A DNA stretch of 12,730 nt, from NCBI GenBank assembly GCA_934654805.1, contig CAKUGW010000093.1, positions 1 through 12,730 of the forward strand. Reading direction: 5' to 3'. Both the position numbers and the translations under genes were made by a program. The stretch comes from an uncultured Kiritimatiellota bacterium. GTDB taxonomy: Bacteria; Verrucomicrobiota; Kiritimatiellia; RFP12; UBA1067. How positions within the stretch are numbered: position 1 is the first letter of the stretch; every line of letters begins with the position of its first letter. This document shows positions 5,800 to 12,730 of this stretch, piece after piece. The notes beneath the pieces were generated by a model. The model saw only the letters and a list, made by a program, of their open reading frames with translations, was not told where the DNA came from and made no database searches.

Positions 5800-8207
5800 T
5801 GCCATTGTCTCTACTTGCTATTGTCTTGCCGCTGGGTGCAGGGGACTTGCATCTGCCAAAGAATGTGACGAAGGACACGCCTTGTCTGTTGCTGATCCAC
5901 GGCGGCGGCTGGACAGAGATGAATCGTCGTGACGTCGTGGGCGTTGCCGATTATTTCTCGAGAGACTTGGGCTTCGCCGTCTACAACATTGACTACCGGC
6001 TGGCGACGCAGGAGCATCCGTGGCCGGCTTGTGGCGAGGACTGCGTAGCGTCTGCCAAGTTCATGTTCACTGAGGCGTTTGCACACACGGCAGGCGTCCG
6101 GCCTCAAAAGATTTGGATTGCCGGAGCCAGCGCGGGCGGGCATTTGGCGTTGTGGACGGGGCTTTCCCTGCCGTCCGACTGGGTTGCTGGCATCGTGTCC
6201 ATCTCGGGCATTGTCGATCCGATGCCTGACTTTTCTCGGAATCCGGAACGCTATCGTGCGCTCTTCGGTGGACAGGACCCGACAGCGGCGCGGCTCGACG
6301 CGATGAACCCGTTGCGGTTGATCCGCCCGAATGGCCCGCCCGTGCTCTTAACGCACGCGACGGGCGACAAGGTCGTCCCGATTGCTTCGGCCCGGAATTT
6401 CGAGAAGGCGTATCGCGACGCCGGCAATCCCGTTGAATTCTACGAATATCCTAGCGAAATCGAGTTGGGACTTTCCGGGCATAGCATCTGGCGGTCGAAC
6501 GGGAAGCCGCGCCGTCTGATCACCGCGCTGGAGCGGACGATTGCCGATTTTGTCCTGCCGCCGCGCGTGCCGACGCCGCAGCCTGTCAAGGGCGCGGTCG
6601 AGGTGCATGCATTCTACTACCCCGGCACGGAACAGCGGTGGGAATGGGATCTCCTCGAACGGACACGGCCGCATCTCAAGCCACTGCTCGGTTGGTACGA
6701 TGAGACGGATCCCGAAGTCGTCGATTGGCAGATTAAGTGGGCGGTCGAGCATGGCATCTCGGCGTTTTGCGTGGACTGGTATTGGAATCGCGGCGAGCGG
6801 CGACTGGAGCACTGGGTGCGGGCGTATGATCGTGCCAAGCACCGACGTTTCCTCAAGTGGTACATGATGTACGCGAACCACAACGAGCCTGGCGCCCATG
6901 ACGAGGCGGACACACGGCGGCTCGTGCAGTACTGGATCGAGAACTACTTCCGTACGCCCGGCTACTACCGCATCGAAGGAAAGCCCGTCGTCGTGATCTG
7001 GGCGTCCGACCGGTTCGGCGAAGATTTCGCGGAGGAGGCGGCCCGACGCGGCGAGAAGATCACGGTCGAAGAGGGGTTGCGGCGGGCGATTGCGCTCATG
7101 CAGTCGTTGGTGCGCGCGGCGGGATTCCCCGGCATCCATTTCATCGATATGTACCATGGCGGATCGTATGATCCGCGTTTGGTGAATGTGCCGCGCGAGG
7201 CCGGCTATTCGGCACAGATGATCTACAACTTCGACACGATCGCGTGGAACCTCGCGCCCGAGGCGCGGCAACCAGGTGACCGCAAGGACAACTTCGGCTA
7301 TTCCCTGATCCGTCCGGCTGTCAACCGCTGGTGGGCGATGACAAGCCGTGATCCGGCGTTCCCGTTCTGGCCCATCGTCCCCACGGGATGGAACGACCAG
7401 CCGCGCTCGTTCGAGAAGGCCCGCGTCATCCGCAACCGGACGCCAGAGGTGTTCCGCGAGATCCTCTCCGACTGCCGCGCGTTCTGCGAGACGAACGGCT
7501 TCACGCGTTGCATCATCGCCCCGATCAACGAGTGGCAGGAAGGCAGCTACATCGAGCCGAACGAGGAATACGGGTTCGCGATGTATGACGCGATCCGGGA
7601 AGTCTTCTGCGAGAAGCCGACTGGCGGGTGGCCGAAGAACGTGCGTCCGCAGGACGTTGGGTGCGGCCCTTACGATTTCCCGGAGATTGTTCGCCCGTCC
7701 GTGACGTCGTGGAACTTCGATGCGGGTGTTCAGGGGTGGTGCCGAAATCCCTATGCAACGGCCTCGGTGCGGAACGAGGCTGGCGCACTTCACTATTTCC
7801 GTAGCGAGAGCGGTCTTCCGGCCGTCTGCACGAAGGTCGCGCCGTTCAACGCGCAGACGCACGCGCGGTTACGCTTTCGTGCGCGTATCTTGCCTGACCC
7901 GCGCGGCGTGCCCTCATGGTTTACGCACAAGTATCCTGACCGCAAGCGCGGGGGCTCGCTGATCTGGTCGACCCCAGGAAACCCCATCATCCATGTGAAT
8001 GCCGCGAAGGACGAGATTTCGGTGACGAAGACGAATCGGTTGTCGTTCGAGACGATTCCCGATGGCGCGTGGCACTCGTATGACATCGACCTCTCGTCCG
8101 CATCTGGCTGGCGGGGGGCAGTGGACGAGATTTGGTTCGACGTGGATAATTTCGTCTACACCAAGGTGTGGATTGATAATCTTGAATTTGTAAGTACGGA
8201 CAAGTAA
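5796..8207 (+). CDS. Fusion of alpha/beta-hydrolase esterase and WbsX/GH99-like domain
   Basis: The start is taken at ATG 5796, overlapping the upstream TGA; ATG 5799 directly after it is equally possible. The 803-residue product begins with a short hydrophobic segment (PLSLLAIVLPLGAG) that may be a weak signal peptide. Residues about 20-255 form an alpha/beta-hydrolase like carbohydrate esterases: oxyanion motif HGGGW (35-39), nucleophile S112 in GASAGG, then D191 ('TGDKVVP') and H229 ('SGHSIW') as the likely triad. Residues about 268-605 match the WbsX/GH99-like family: 'EVHAFYYPGTEQRWEW', 'FRTPGYYRIEGKPVVVIW', and the hallmark 'NEWQEGSYIEPNEEYG' (578-593). Residues 636-803 ('SWNFDAGVQGW...VWIDNLEF') look like a beta-sandwich carbohydrate-binding module. 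I infer removal of ester groups coupled to endo-type cleavage of a glycan. About two thirds of the first 61 codons end in G or C, clearly fewer than in the upstream gene. Confidence 0.85.
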   Translation: MMPLSLLAIVLPLGAGDLHLPKNVTKDTPCLLLIHGGGWTEMNRRDVVGVADYFSRDLGFAVYNIDYRLATQEHPWPACGEDCVASAKFMFTEAFAHTAGVRPQKIWIAGASAGGHLALWTGLSLPSDWVAGIVSISGIVDPMPDFSRNPERYRALFGGQDPTAARLDAMNPLRLIRPNGPPVLLTHATGDKVVPIASARNFEKAYRDAGNPVEFYEYPSEIELGLSGHSIWRSNGKPRRLITALERTIADFVLPPRVPTPQPVKGAVEVHAFYYPGTEQRWEWDLLERTRPHLKPLLGWYDETDPEVVDWQIKWAVEHGISAFCVDWYWNRGERRLEHWVRAYDRAKHRRFLKWYMMYANHNEPGAHDEADTRRLVQYWIENYFRTPGYYRIEGKPVVVIWASDRFGEDFAEEAARRGEKITVEEGLRRAIALMQSLVRAAGFPGIHFIDMYHGGSYDPRLVNVPREAGYSAQMIYNFDTIAWNLAPEARQPGDRKDNFGYSLIRPAVNRWWAMTSRDPAFPFWPIVPTGWNDQPRSFEKARVIRNRTPEVFREILSDCRAFCETNGFTRCIIAPINEWQEGSYIEPNEEYGFAMYDAIREVFCEKPTGGWPKNVRPQDVGCGPYDFPEIVRPSVTSWNFDAGVQGWCRNPYATASVRNEAGALHYFRSESGLPAVCTKVAPFNAQTHARLRFRARILPDPRGVPSWFTHKYPDRKRGGSLIWSTPGNPIIHVNAAKDEISVTKTNRLSFETIPDGAWHSYDIDLSSASGWRGAVDEIWFDVDNFVYTKVWIDNLEFVSTDK

Positions 8208-8239
8208 GGACATCAACAGGTGTCTGTAGAACATCACAA

Positions 8240-8253
8240 GCTGACATGTCAGC
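8240..8253. promoter_or_regulatory. Perfect 14-base palindrome before the beta-helix gene
   Basis: GCTGACATGTCAGC is its own reverse complement and lies in the 63-base gap between genes, ending just 2 bases before the GAAAGG Shine-Dalgarno (8256-8261). It could be a dimeric repressor site or, in RNA, a 5-base-pair hairpin with a CATG loop that affects ribosome access or mRNA processing. Confidence 0.45.
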
Positions 8254-8270
8254 AAGAAAGGCAAAAAACC

Positions 8271-9986
8271 ATGAAGAACTGCAAGATCGGAGTGTTTTTC
8301 CTCTGCACGGGCTTGGCGCTGAGTACGCAGGCGGTAATTGACTCGGTCGAGAAGCTTGTTGAGGCCGTTCAGAAAGGAGAGCGTTGGGTAGACATTTGGC
8401 CCGGAACCTACGATCTTAGCGGCCAAGAGCCGATGACGGCGCCGGACGGAACCAAGGCTTACCTCGTCATTACGGCGGCGAATTGCATATTCCGCAACAA
8501 TTGGTACACGGATGAACACTGGAGCGCACGCGACCCGGCGCATGAACTCGTCATCAAGGGTGGTACAGCCGCGCGGCTCGTCTATTGCTATGGCAGCGGG
8601 CGCGGCACGCAGTTTCAGCACGTCACGTTCGAGGGCGGCGATGCGGGTGAAAACGGCAACGGCGGCGTTGTTGCGTTCTCTGGCATAGGCAAGGGTTTTG
8701 CCACGAACTGCGTCTTCCGTGGCGCGGCGGCGGCGAACGGCGGCGCAACCTATGGATTGACGGCCTACGACTGCCTGTTCACGAACAATACGGCGCGCGC
8801 GAACGGCGGCGGCGCCTTCGGGTTCGCGGCGGAAGGTTTGACGAACGTCTTCGTGAAATGCGTCTTTTTCGACAACCATGCGGCAAACGGCGGCGGACTC
8901 TACTGTCAGCACTATTTTCAGAGCGTCAAAGACTGCGTCTTCATGGACAATGCTACGACGGCGAACGGCGGCGGCCTTTATGCCTTAGCGACGATCGACG
9001 TGATAGAGGGGACGACTTTTGACGGAAATCGCGCCGTCGAAAAGGGCGGATGCCTGTATGCGGAATCGGGGCTGGAGACGGCCATGGGCTGCACATTCAA
9101 GAACGGCGTCAGCGACGGAGAATTCGGAGGTGTCTACTTGAGAAGTTACGGCGGCGCGTTCAAAGGTTGCCTCTTTGAGAGCAACACCAACAAGACGGCG
9201 ACGGTGAACGGCTCGCACGTCAACAACGCGCAGTCCGCCACGGACTGCATCTTCCGGGGCTGGGGCGACCTGCGCGTTCAGCGGTTCAGCCGCTGCACGT
9301 TTGACCGTTGCGTCTACTTCGCGGGCGAGGGATCTGCCGAGGACGGACTCATCACGTTCGTCAGCTGGCGCGAATCCGGTTCGATCGAGAACTGCCTGTT
9401 CGCCGGCTGCTCGACAAGCGTGCTCATCTACAACAAGTCCAACAAGACGGTGCCGATCGTCAACTGCACATTTGCCGACAACACGCTGCGCCACTGGGGC
9501 AAGCATGACGGCTTCCTGTTCTTCGCGCACCGCGCCGATGCGGGGTTGCCGTCCACCAACGTCATCGTCAACAGCATCTTCTCGGGCAACAGGGTCGCGA
9601 CGGAAGCGAGCGCCGCGTCCGGCGAGTCCGTCCCCTGTGACTTCATGGCGAACGCCACGACCTACAAGGTCGAGTCAAGCCCGTGCCTGAATCTCGTCAG
9701 CAATGCGGTCTATGTGACATACGATGCCGTATACAGCAAGAACAATCCGACGCAGTTCAGCAAGTTCCGGAAAGTCGCAGACGTCGGTTTTGTCGGCGAG
9801 TCAGATCCGGCGCTCCCGCCGTACGCGCTGCGGAAGGACTCGCGCGCCATCAATCGCGGACTGAACGCCGGCTGGACGGCGGAGGACACGGATCTGGCGG
9901 GAAGTTCGCGCGTTCAGGGGCGGGCCGTTGACCTCGGCTGCTATGAAAGCCCGTTTGACCGGGGGCTTGTGCTGGTTGTGCGCTGA
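8271..9986 (+). CDS. Secreted right-handed beta-helix protein with Pmp-like repeats
   Basis: The start is ATG 8271, 9 bases after GAAAGG, because it gives a proper signal peptide (MKNCKIGVFFLCTGLALSTQA, cut near residue 21); an in-frame GTG at 8220 would only add hydrophilic residues. The 571-residue product has a parallel beta-helix from about 95 to 440. Repeats carry chlamydial-Pmp-type pairs of FxxN and GG(A/G/L): 'CVFRGAAAANGGA', 'CLFTNNTARANGGGAF', 'CVFFDNHAANGGGLY', 'CVFMDNATTANGGGLY', 'TFDGNRAVEKGG'. The C-terminus (520-559, 'SRAINRGLNAGW...TDLAGSSRVQGRAVDLGCYE') matches the domain found at the end of many PVC and Bacteroidetes beta-helix proteins ('choice-of-anchor Q'). No autotransporter barrel follows. 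Such helices are either polysaccharide lyases or surface adhesins. I cannot identify catalytic residues, so its role as glycan binder or lyase remains open. Its position among glycan enzymes favours a carbohydrate function. Confidence 0.8.
   Translation: MKNCKIGVFFLCTGLALSTQAVIDSVEKLVEAVQKGERWVDIWPGTYDLSGQEPMTAPDGTKAYLVITAANCIFRNNWYTDEHWSARDPAHELVIKGGTAARLVYCYGSGRGTQFQHVTFEGGDAGENGNGGVVAFSGIGKGFATNCVFRGAAAANGGATYGLTAYDCLFTNNTARANGGGAFGFAAEGLTNVFVKCVFFDNHAANGGGLYCQHYFQSVKDCVFMDNATTANGGGLYALATIDVIEGTTFDGNRAVEKGGCLYAESGLETAMGCTFKNGVSDGEFGGVYLRSYGGAFKGCLFESNTNKTATVNGSHVNNAQSATDCIFRGWGDLRVQRFSRCTFDRCVYFAGEGSAEDGLITFVSWRESGSIENCLFAGCSTSVLIYNKSNKTVPIVNCTFADNTLRHWGKHDGFLFFAHRADAGLPSTNVIVNSIFSGNRVATEASAASGESVPCDFMANATTYKVESSPCLNLVSNAVYVTYDAVYSKNNPTQFSKFRKVADVGFVGESDPALPPYALRKDSRAINRGLNAGWTAEDTDLAGSSRVQGRAVDLGCYESPFDRGLVLVVR
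8733..8974 (+). repeat. Repeated coding unit of the beta-helix
   Basis: The string AACGGCGGCG recurs at about 8737, 8802, 8886 and 8964, with intervals near 65, 84 and 78 bases, which equals 22-28 residues or one turn of a beta-helix. The near-identity at DNA level suggests recent internal duplication or gene conversion and could allow repeat-number change. Confidence 0.6.
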
Positions 9987-10017
9987 CGGAATTGCCTTTG
10001 GGAAAAGAGCTTGATTG

Positions 10018-12540
10018 ATGACACTGGCTGCATTAGGAGTGTTGGTCGCCGCCGCAACGCTGTTCGATTTCGACGGCGTTCCCAGCGACTATCGGGTGGG
10101 GCGTGGCCGCTATCTGGACGAGGCGGCGGCGCGTGAGCAGGTCACGGTCGAGCTGGACGGCGTGCACGTGCGGCTCGACGCCGAGAAGATGAGTCCGAAA
10201 GAGTCGTTCTGGTGGACGTCGCTGACGCTGCCGGAGCGCTTCCGTTCGGCGAGTCCGTGGCTCGGCCGCCGCATGGCGCTCGTCGTTCGCCGCGAGCCGT
10301 TCATTCGCGTCCGCAAGTCCTGCTACCTGCAGTTCACCGACCGTGACGGCGAGTGCTTCCAGTACCGCGTCAGCCGCATCCGGGAAGACGCCTCGAACGC
10401 GGTCGTCCGCTTCGAGTTCGACCTGAAGGCCGACGGCTATTCGGGCAAGTGGGGCACGTCGGCGAACGGCGTCATCGACGCGCCGCTGCGGCTGACGGCC
10501 CTCTCCTTCGAGTACAGCGCGAATACGGGGCCGGGCGAATACGTCCTCGTGCGGATGGAGGACGACACGCCGCCGCCGGCGGTCGCGCCGACGGTCGTTT
10601 CCCTCGAACGGATCTCGACAGATGTCACGTTCCCCGGTGCGCGGCCGTTTCCGCCCGCGCGACGCCTGGCGTTCAGGCTGGATCGTCCGCTTGCTGGCGA
10701 GATGTCGCTCGCGTTGACGTGCAACCCGGACAACCTCTCGCGCAAGGGCTTCTCGACAAATCTGACGGCCGTGGCCACGAATGGCCTCGTGCGCTTCACG
10801 GACCCCTTGCCGGCGGGCCAGAGCTACCAGTTCCAGAAGCTGGCGTTCACGGGCGTGGCACCCGCTGAGGAATGGAAGGTCGTCGAGGCCGCCGGCGAGT
10901 TCGTGCAGACGTCGGCGGAGGCGTTCCGCTTTGACGTCGAGACGGGGAACAGGTTCCATGTCGTGCGTTCGGAACGCGCGGAGGAGCGTCCTGTCGCGGT
11001 CATCCGCAACCCGTCTTCGGACGCGCGGACCTGGCGGGCGATCCTGCGGTTCCGCGATGTCTTCGGCCATGCGTTCGAGATGTCGTTCGACCGCGCGGTG
11101 CAGCCGGGCGAAACGGTGCGTCTGCCGATCGCGTGGCCGCTTCCGGCGAAGGGCCTATGGTTCGCCGAGGCCGAAGTCCAGGGCGAGGACGGTTCCGTGG
11201 CGACCAAGTCTTCGCGCTTCGCGTGGATTGACCTCCACGAGGCCGGGCTGCGCCTGGAGAAGCCGAAGTTCCGCATGGGCATCAATTTCCACGGACAGCG
11301 CTACCAGCCGAATTGGCTGAAGCCCGCGTTCGAGGCGCTGGTCGCGTCCGGCGCCAAGTTCTGCCGCGTGGACGGCGGCTTCATGCTGGGCTCGGTTCGC
11401 CCGTCTGAGGGCACATGGAACTGGACATACGCTGACGCATTCATCCGCATGACACAGGAGGCGGGAATTGCCGTGGACGCGATCATTCAGGGGACGCCGG
11501 AGTGGGCCATCGACAAGGAGATCCTGAAGACGGTCAATCCGACGCGCCATCGCTACAAGATGGCGGCCACGCCGGGGGTGTTCCGCGATTTCTGCCGTGC
11601 GCTCGCGTCGCGCTACGGCACGAAGATCGACTACTACGAGATCGGCAACGAATGGGATCTCACGCCCGCGCACACGCTCAGTTTTGAACAGGCGGAGCGG
11701 ACGTTGCGCGAAGGGTACGAGGGCGTTCACGCCGGCTGTCCGACGGCCACGGTCACGACCTGCGGCTGGGCGACGATGACGAGCCGGACGCTGTTCGACT
11801 GGCCGAAGCCGCTTGTGCATGAGGGCGTCATCGAGCATTTTGCCGGGAAGCCCGAACTTTATGACGTCTGGGCGCTTCACGGGCACGGCCTGTTCGAGGC
11901 GTATGTCGAGCGTCTGCAGGGGGACTTCTTGCCGTTGCATGAAAAGACCGCGCTGGCGGCACGGCCGTGGTCGAGCCACGAGACGGGGCTGAGCTGCTGG
12001 TGGAGCGGCGAACAGGACGTCGCGCGGACGGTGTGGGCGAAGATCCTCTACGCCTGGTCGTGGGGCGCGCGGGACTACATCTGGTACAACCTGCGCGCGA
12101 CCGGCTGGCGAGACGGCGAGGAGTCAGGCTACGGGCTGCTGACCGCCGACCTGCATCCGCGCGCCGGCTATGCCGCCTTCGCCGCGCTGACGGCGATCTT
12201 TTCCGGCCTCGACGCGGATGGGCGGCTCATCTCCGAACACCCACGCCACCTCTACCGCTTCAAGGGCGCGAAGCCCGGCTTCCGCGGCCTTGTGCTGGCG
12301 GGCTGGAACTGGCATCGGACGGAGCGGACACCGGTTCGGATTCGGACGGATGCCGCCCGGGCGGAGCTCGCCGACCACATGGGCAACCGAGTCCCCGTGC
12401 GGATCGCGGGCGGCGTGGTCGAGTTTCCGCTGTCACCGACGCCGCGCGCGCTGATCCTTCACGCCGCGACGAAGGCCGACCTTGCGGCGGAGGACCTCAC
12501 GTCCTACGTTGGATTGATAGGAGATTGTGTGAAATGGTAA
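10018..12540 (+). CDS. Large clan GH-A glycoside hydrolase (GH39/GH5-like)
   Basis: ATG 10018 follows AAGAG (10005-10009) by 8 bases and lies 31 bases after the beta-helix gene; a TTG at 10015 would add one residue only. The 840-residue product starts with a short hydrophobic segment (MTLAALGVLVAAATLF), possibly a signal peptide. Residues 16-185 form a beta-sandwich of carbohydrate-binding type. Residues 190-405 are further beta-rich modules. The catalytic barrel starts near 419 ('RMGINFHG'). The acid/base is expected at E545 in 'YYEIGNEWDL' and the nucleophile at E655 in 'WSSHETGLS', separated by 110 residues as expected in clan GH-A retaining enzymes. Supporting motifs are 'CRVDGGF' (449-455), 'WALHGHG' (618-624) and 'YIWYNLRATGW' (687-697). 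A C-terminal beta domain (about 735-816) follows, as in GH39-like enzymes. Family assignment is tentative; the two acids and retaining mechanism are well supported. It overlaps the next gene by 7 bases. Confidence 0.85.
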   Translation: MTLAALGVLVAAATLFDFDGVPSDYRVGRGRYLDEAAAREQVTVELDGVHVRLDAEKMSPKESFWWTSLTLPERFRSASPWLGRRMALVVRREPFIRVRKSCYLQFTDRDGECFQYRVSRIREDASNAVVRFEFDLKADGYSGKWGTSANGVIDAPLRLTALSFEYSANTGPGEYVLVRMEDDTPPPAVAPTVVSLERISTDVTFPGARPFPPARRLAFRLDRPLAGEMSLALTCNPDNLSRKGFSTNLTAVATNGLVRFTDPLPAGQSYQFQKLAFTGVAPAEEWKVVEAAGEFVQTSAEAFRFDVETGNRFHVVRSERAEERPVAVIRNPSSDARTWRAILRFRDVFGHAFEMSFDRAVQPGETVRLPIAWPLPAKGLWFAEAEVQGEDGSVATKSSRFAWIDLHEAGLRLEKPKFRMGINFHGQRYQPNWLKPAFEALVASGAKFCRVDGGFMLGSVRPSEGTWNWTYADAFIRMTQEAGIAVDAIIQGTPEWAIDKEILKTVNPTRHRYKMAATPGVFRDFCRALASRYGTKIDYYEIGNEWDLTPAHTLSFEQAERTLREGYEGVHAGCPTATVTTCGWATMTSRTLFDWPKPLVHEGVIEHFAGKPELYDVWALHGHGLFEAYVERLQGDFLPLHEKTALAARPWSSHETGLSCWWSGEQDVARTVWAKILYAWSWGARDYIWYNLRATGWRDGEESGYGLLTADLHPRAGYAAFAALTAIFSGLDADGRLISEHPRHLYRFKGAKPGFRGLVLAGWNWHRTERTPVRIRTDAARAELADHMGNRVPVRIAGGVVEFPLSPTPRALILHAATKADLAAEDLTSYVGLIGDCVKW

Positions 12541-12730
12541 AACTGACAAGACGGAACTTTGTTGTCGGGGCCGCGTGCGTGGCCGGGACGGCGGGACTGC
12601 CTGCCTTCGCGTCGAAGCGCCCCAACCTGCGCGTCGGCGTTCTCTCGGACATCCACGTCAAGCGCGACCACTCCGCCGAGATCTGGCGCAGGGCGCTGGA
12701 ATTCTACCGCGACCGGAAGGTCGACGCGGT
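12534..12730 (+). CDS. Tat-exported calcineurin-like metallophosphoesterase (N-terminal part)
   Basis: ATG 12534 follows AGGAG (12519-12523) by 10 bases, and the frame overlaps the hydrolase stop at 12538-12540, so translation is probably coupled. The 65 visible residues begin with a twin-arginine signal (LTRRNFVVGAACVAGTAGLPAFA), implying export in a folded, metal-loaded state. Directly after it comes 'LRVGVLSDIHV', the D-x-H motif that opens calcineurin-like phosphoesterase domains and binds the dinuclear metal centre. The rest lies beyond the window, so substrate and completeness are unknown. In this operon it may remove phosphate from a glycan or nucleotide outside the cytoplasm; that is inference. 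Confidence 0.8.
   Translation, partial: MVKLTRRNFVVGAACVAGTAGLPAFASKRPNLRVGVLSDIHVKRDHSAEIWRRALEFYRDRKVDA

Noticed and set aside
6348..7862. 504-codon minus-strand frame opposite the esterase-GH99-like gene
   Set aside because: Antisense shadow; no recognisable motif, and the plus strand has catalytic motifs across the same span.
8220..8270. GTG start for the beta-helix gene at 8220
   Set aside because: It would place hydrophilic residues before the signal peptide and lacks a well-spaced Shine-Dalgarno, whereas ATG 8271 has both.

Overview
The window is GC-rich bacterial DNA. Most genes have strongly GC-biased third codon positions, many products carry signal peptides, and the spacer after the first operon holds an inverted 'cacggaggcacggag'-type interspersed repeat. 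Together with the enzyme families present (WbsX/GH99-like, clan GH-A, Pmp-like beta-helix), this suggests a member of the PVC superphylum such as Kiritimatiellota, Lentisphaerota or Verrucomicrobiota. That placement is inference; no rRNA or other marker gene is present.

Left part (1-3456, + strand): the last 25 codons of an unidentified gene; a CsgG-family secreted-protein gene interrupted by an in-frame TAG at codon 58; and, 44 bases further on behind a perfect Shine-Dalgarno sequence, a 793-residue membrane protein. The membrane protein joins a TMEM43-like half to an internalin-like leucine-rich-repeat half, with what looks like a buried signal peptide at the join.

Middle (3457-4230) has no intact gene. 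It contains a GC-rich hairpin just after the membrane-protein gene; a minus-strand remnant of a glutamate-synthase small-subunit (GltD) gene that has lost its N-terminal part and about 50 internal residues; a 14-base-period tandem duplication; a roughly 165-base element bounded by 23-base inverted repeats; and a sigma70-like promoter lying against the next start codon. I see nothing else in 4058-4158.

Right part (4231-12730, + strand) looks like one operon of five closely spaced or overlapping genes: a sugar isomerase-like protein (fucose/arabinose isomerase type) with a signal peptide; a fusion of an alpha/beta-hydrolase esterase and a WbsX/GH99-like domain; a secreted right-handed beta-helix protein with chlamydial-Pmp-like repeats; a large clan GH-A glycoside hydrolase; and the start of a Tat-exported calcineurin-like metallophosphoesterase. 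All five appear to be exported, so the locus is best read as an extracytoplasmic carbohydrate-processing cluster. No transporter, sulfatase or regulator gene is seen within the window. The substrate cannot be told from sequence alone.
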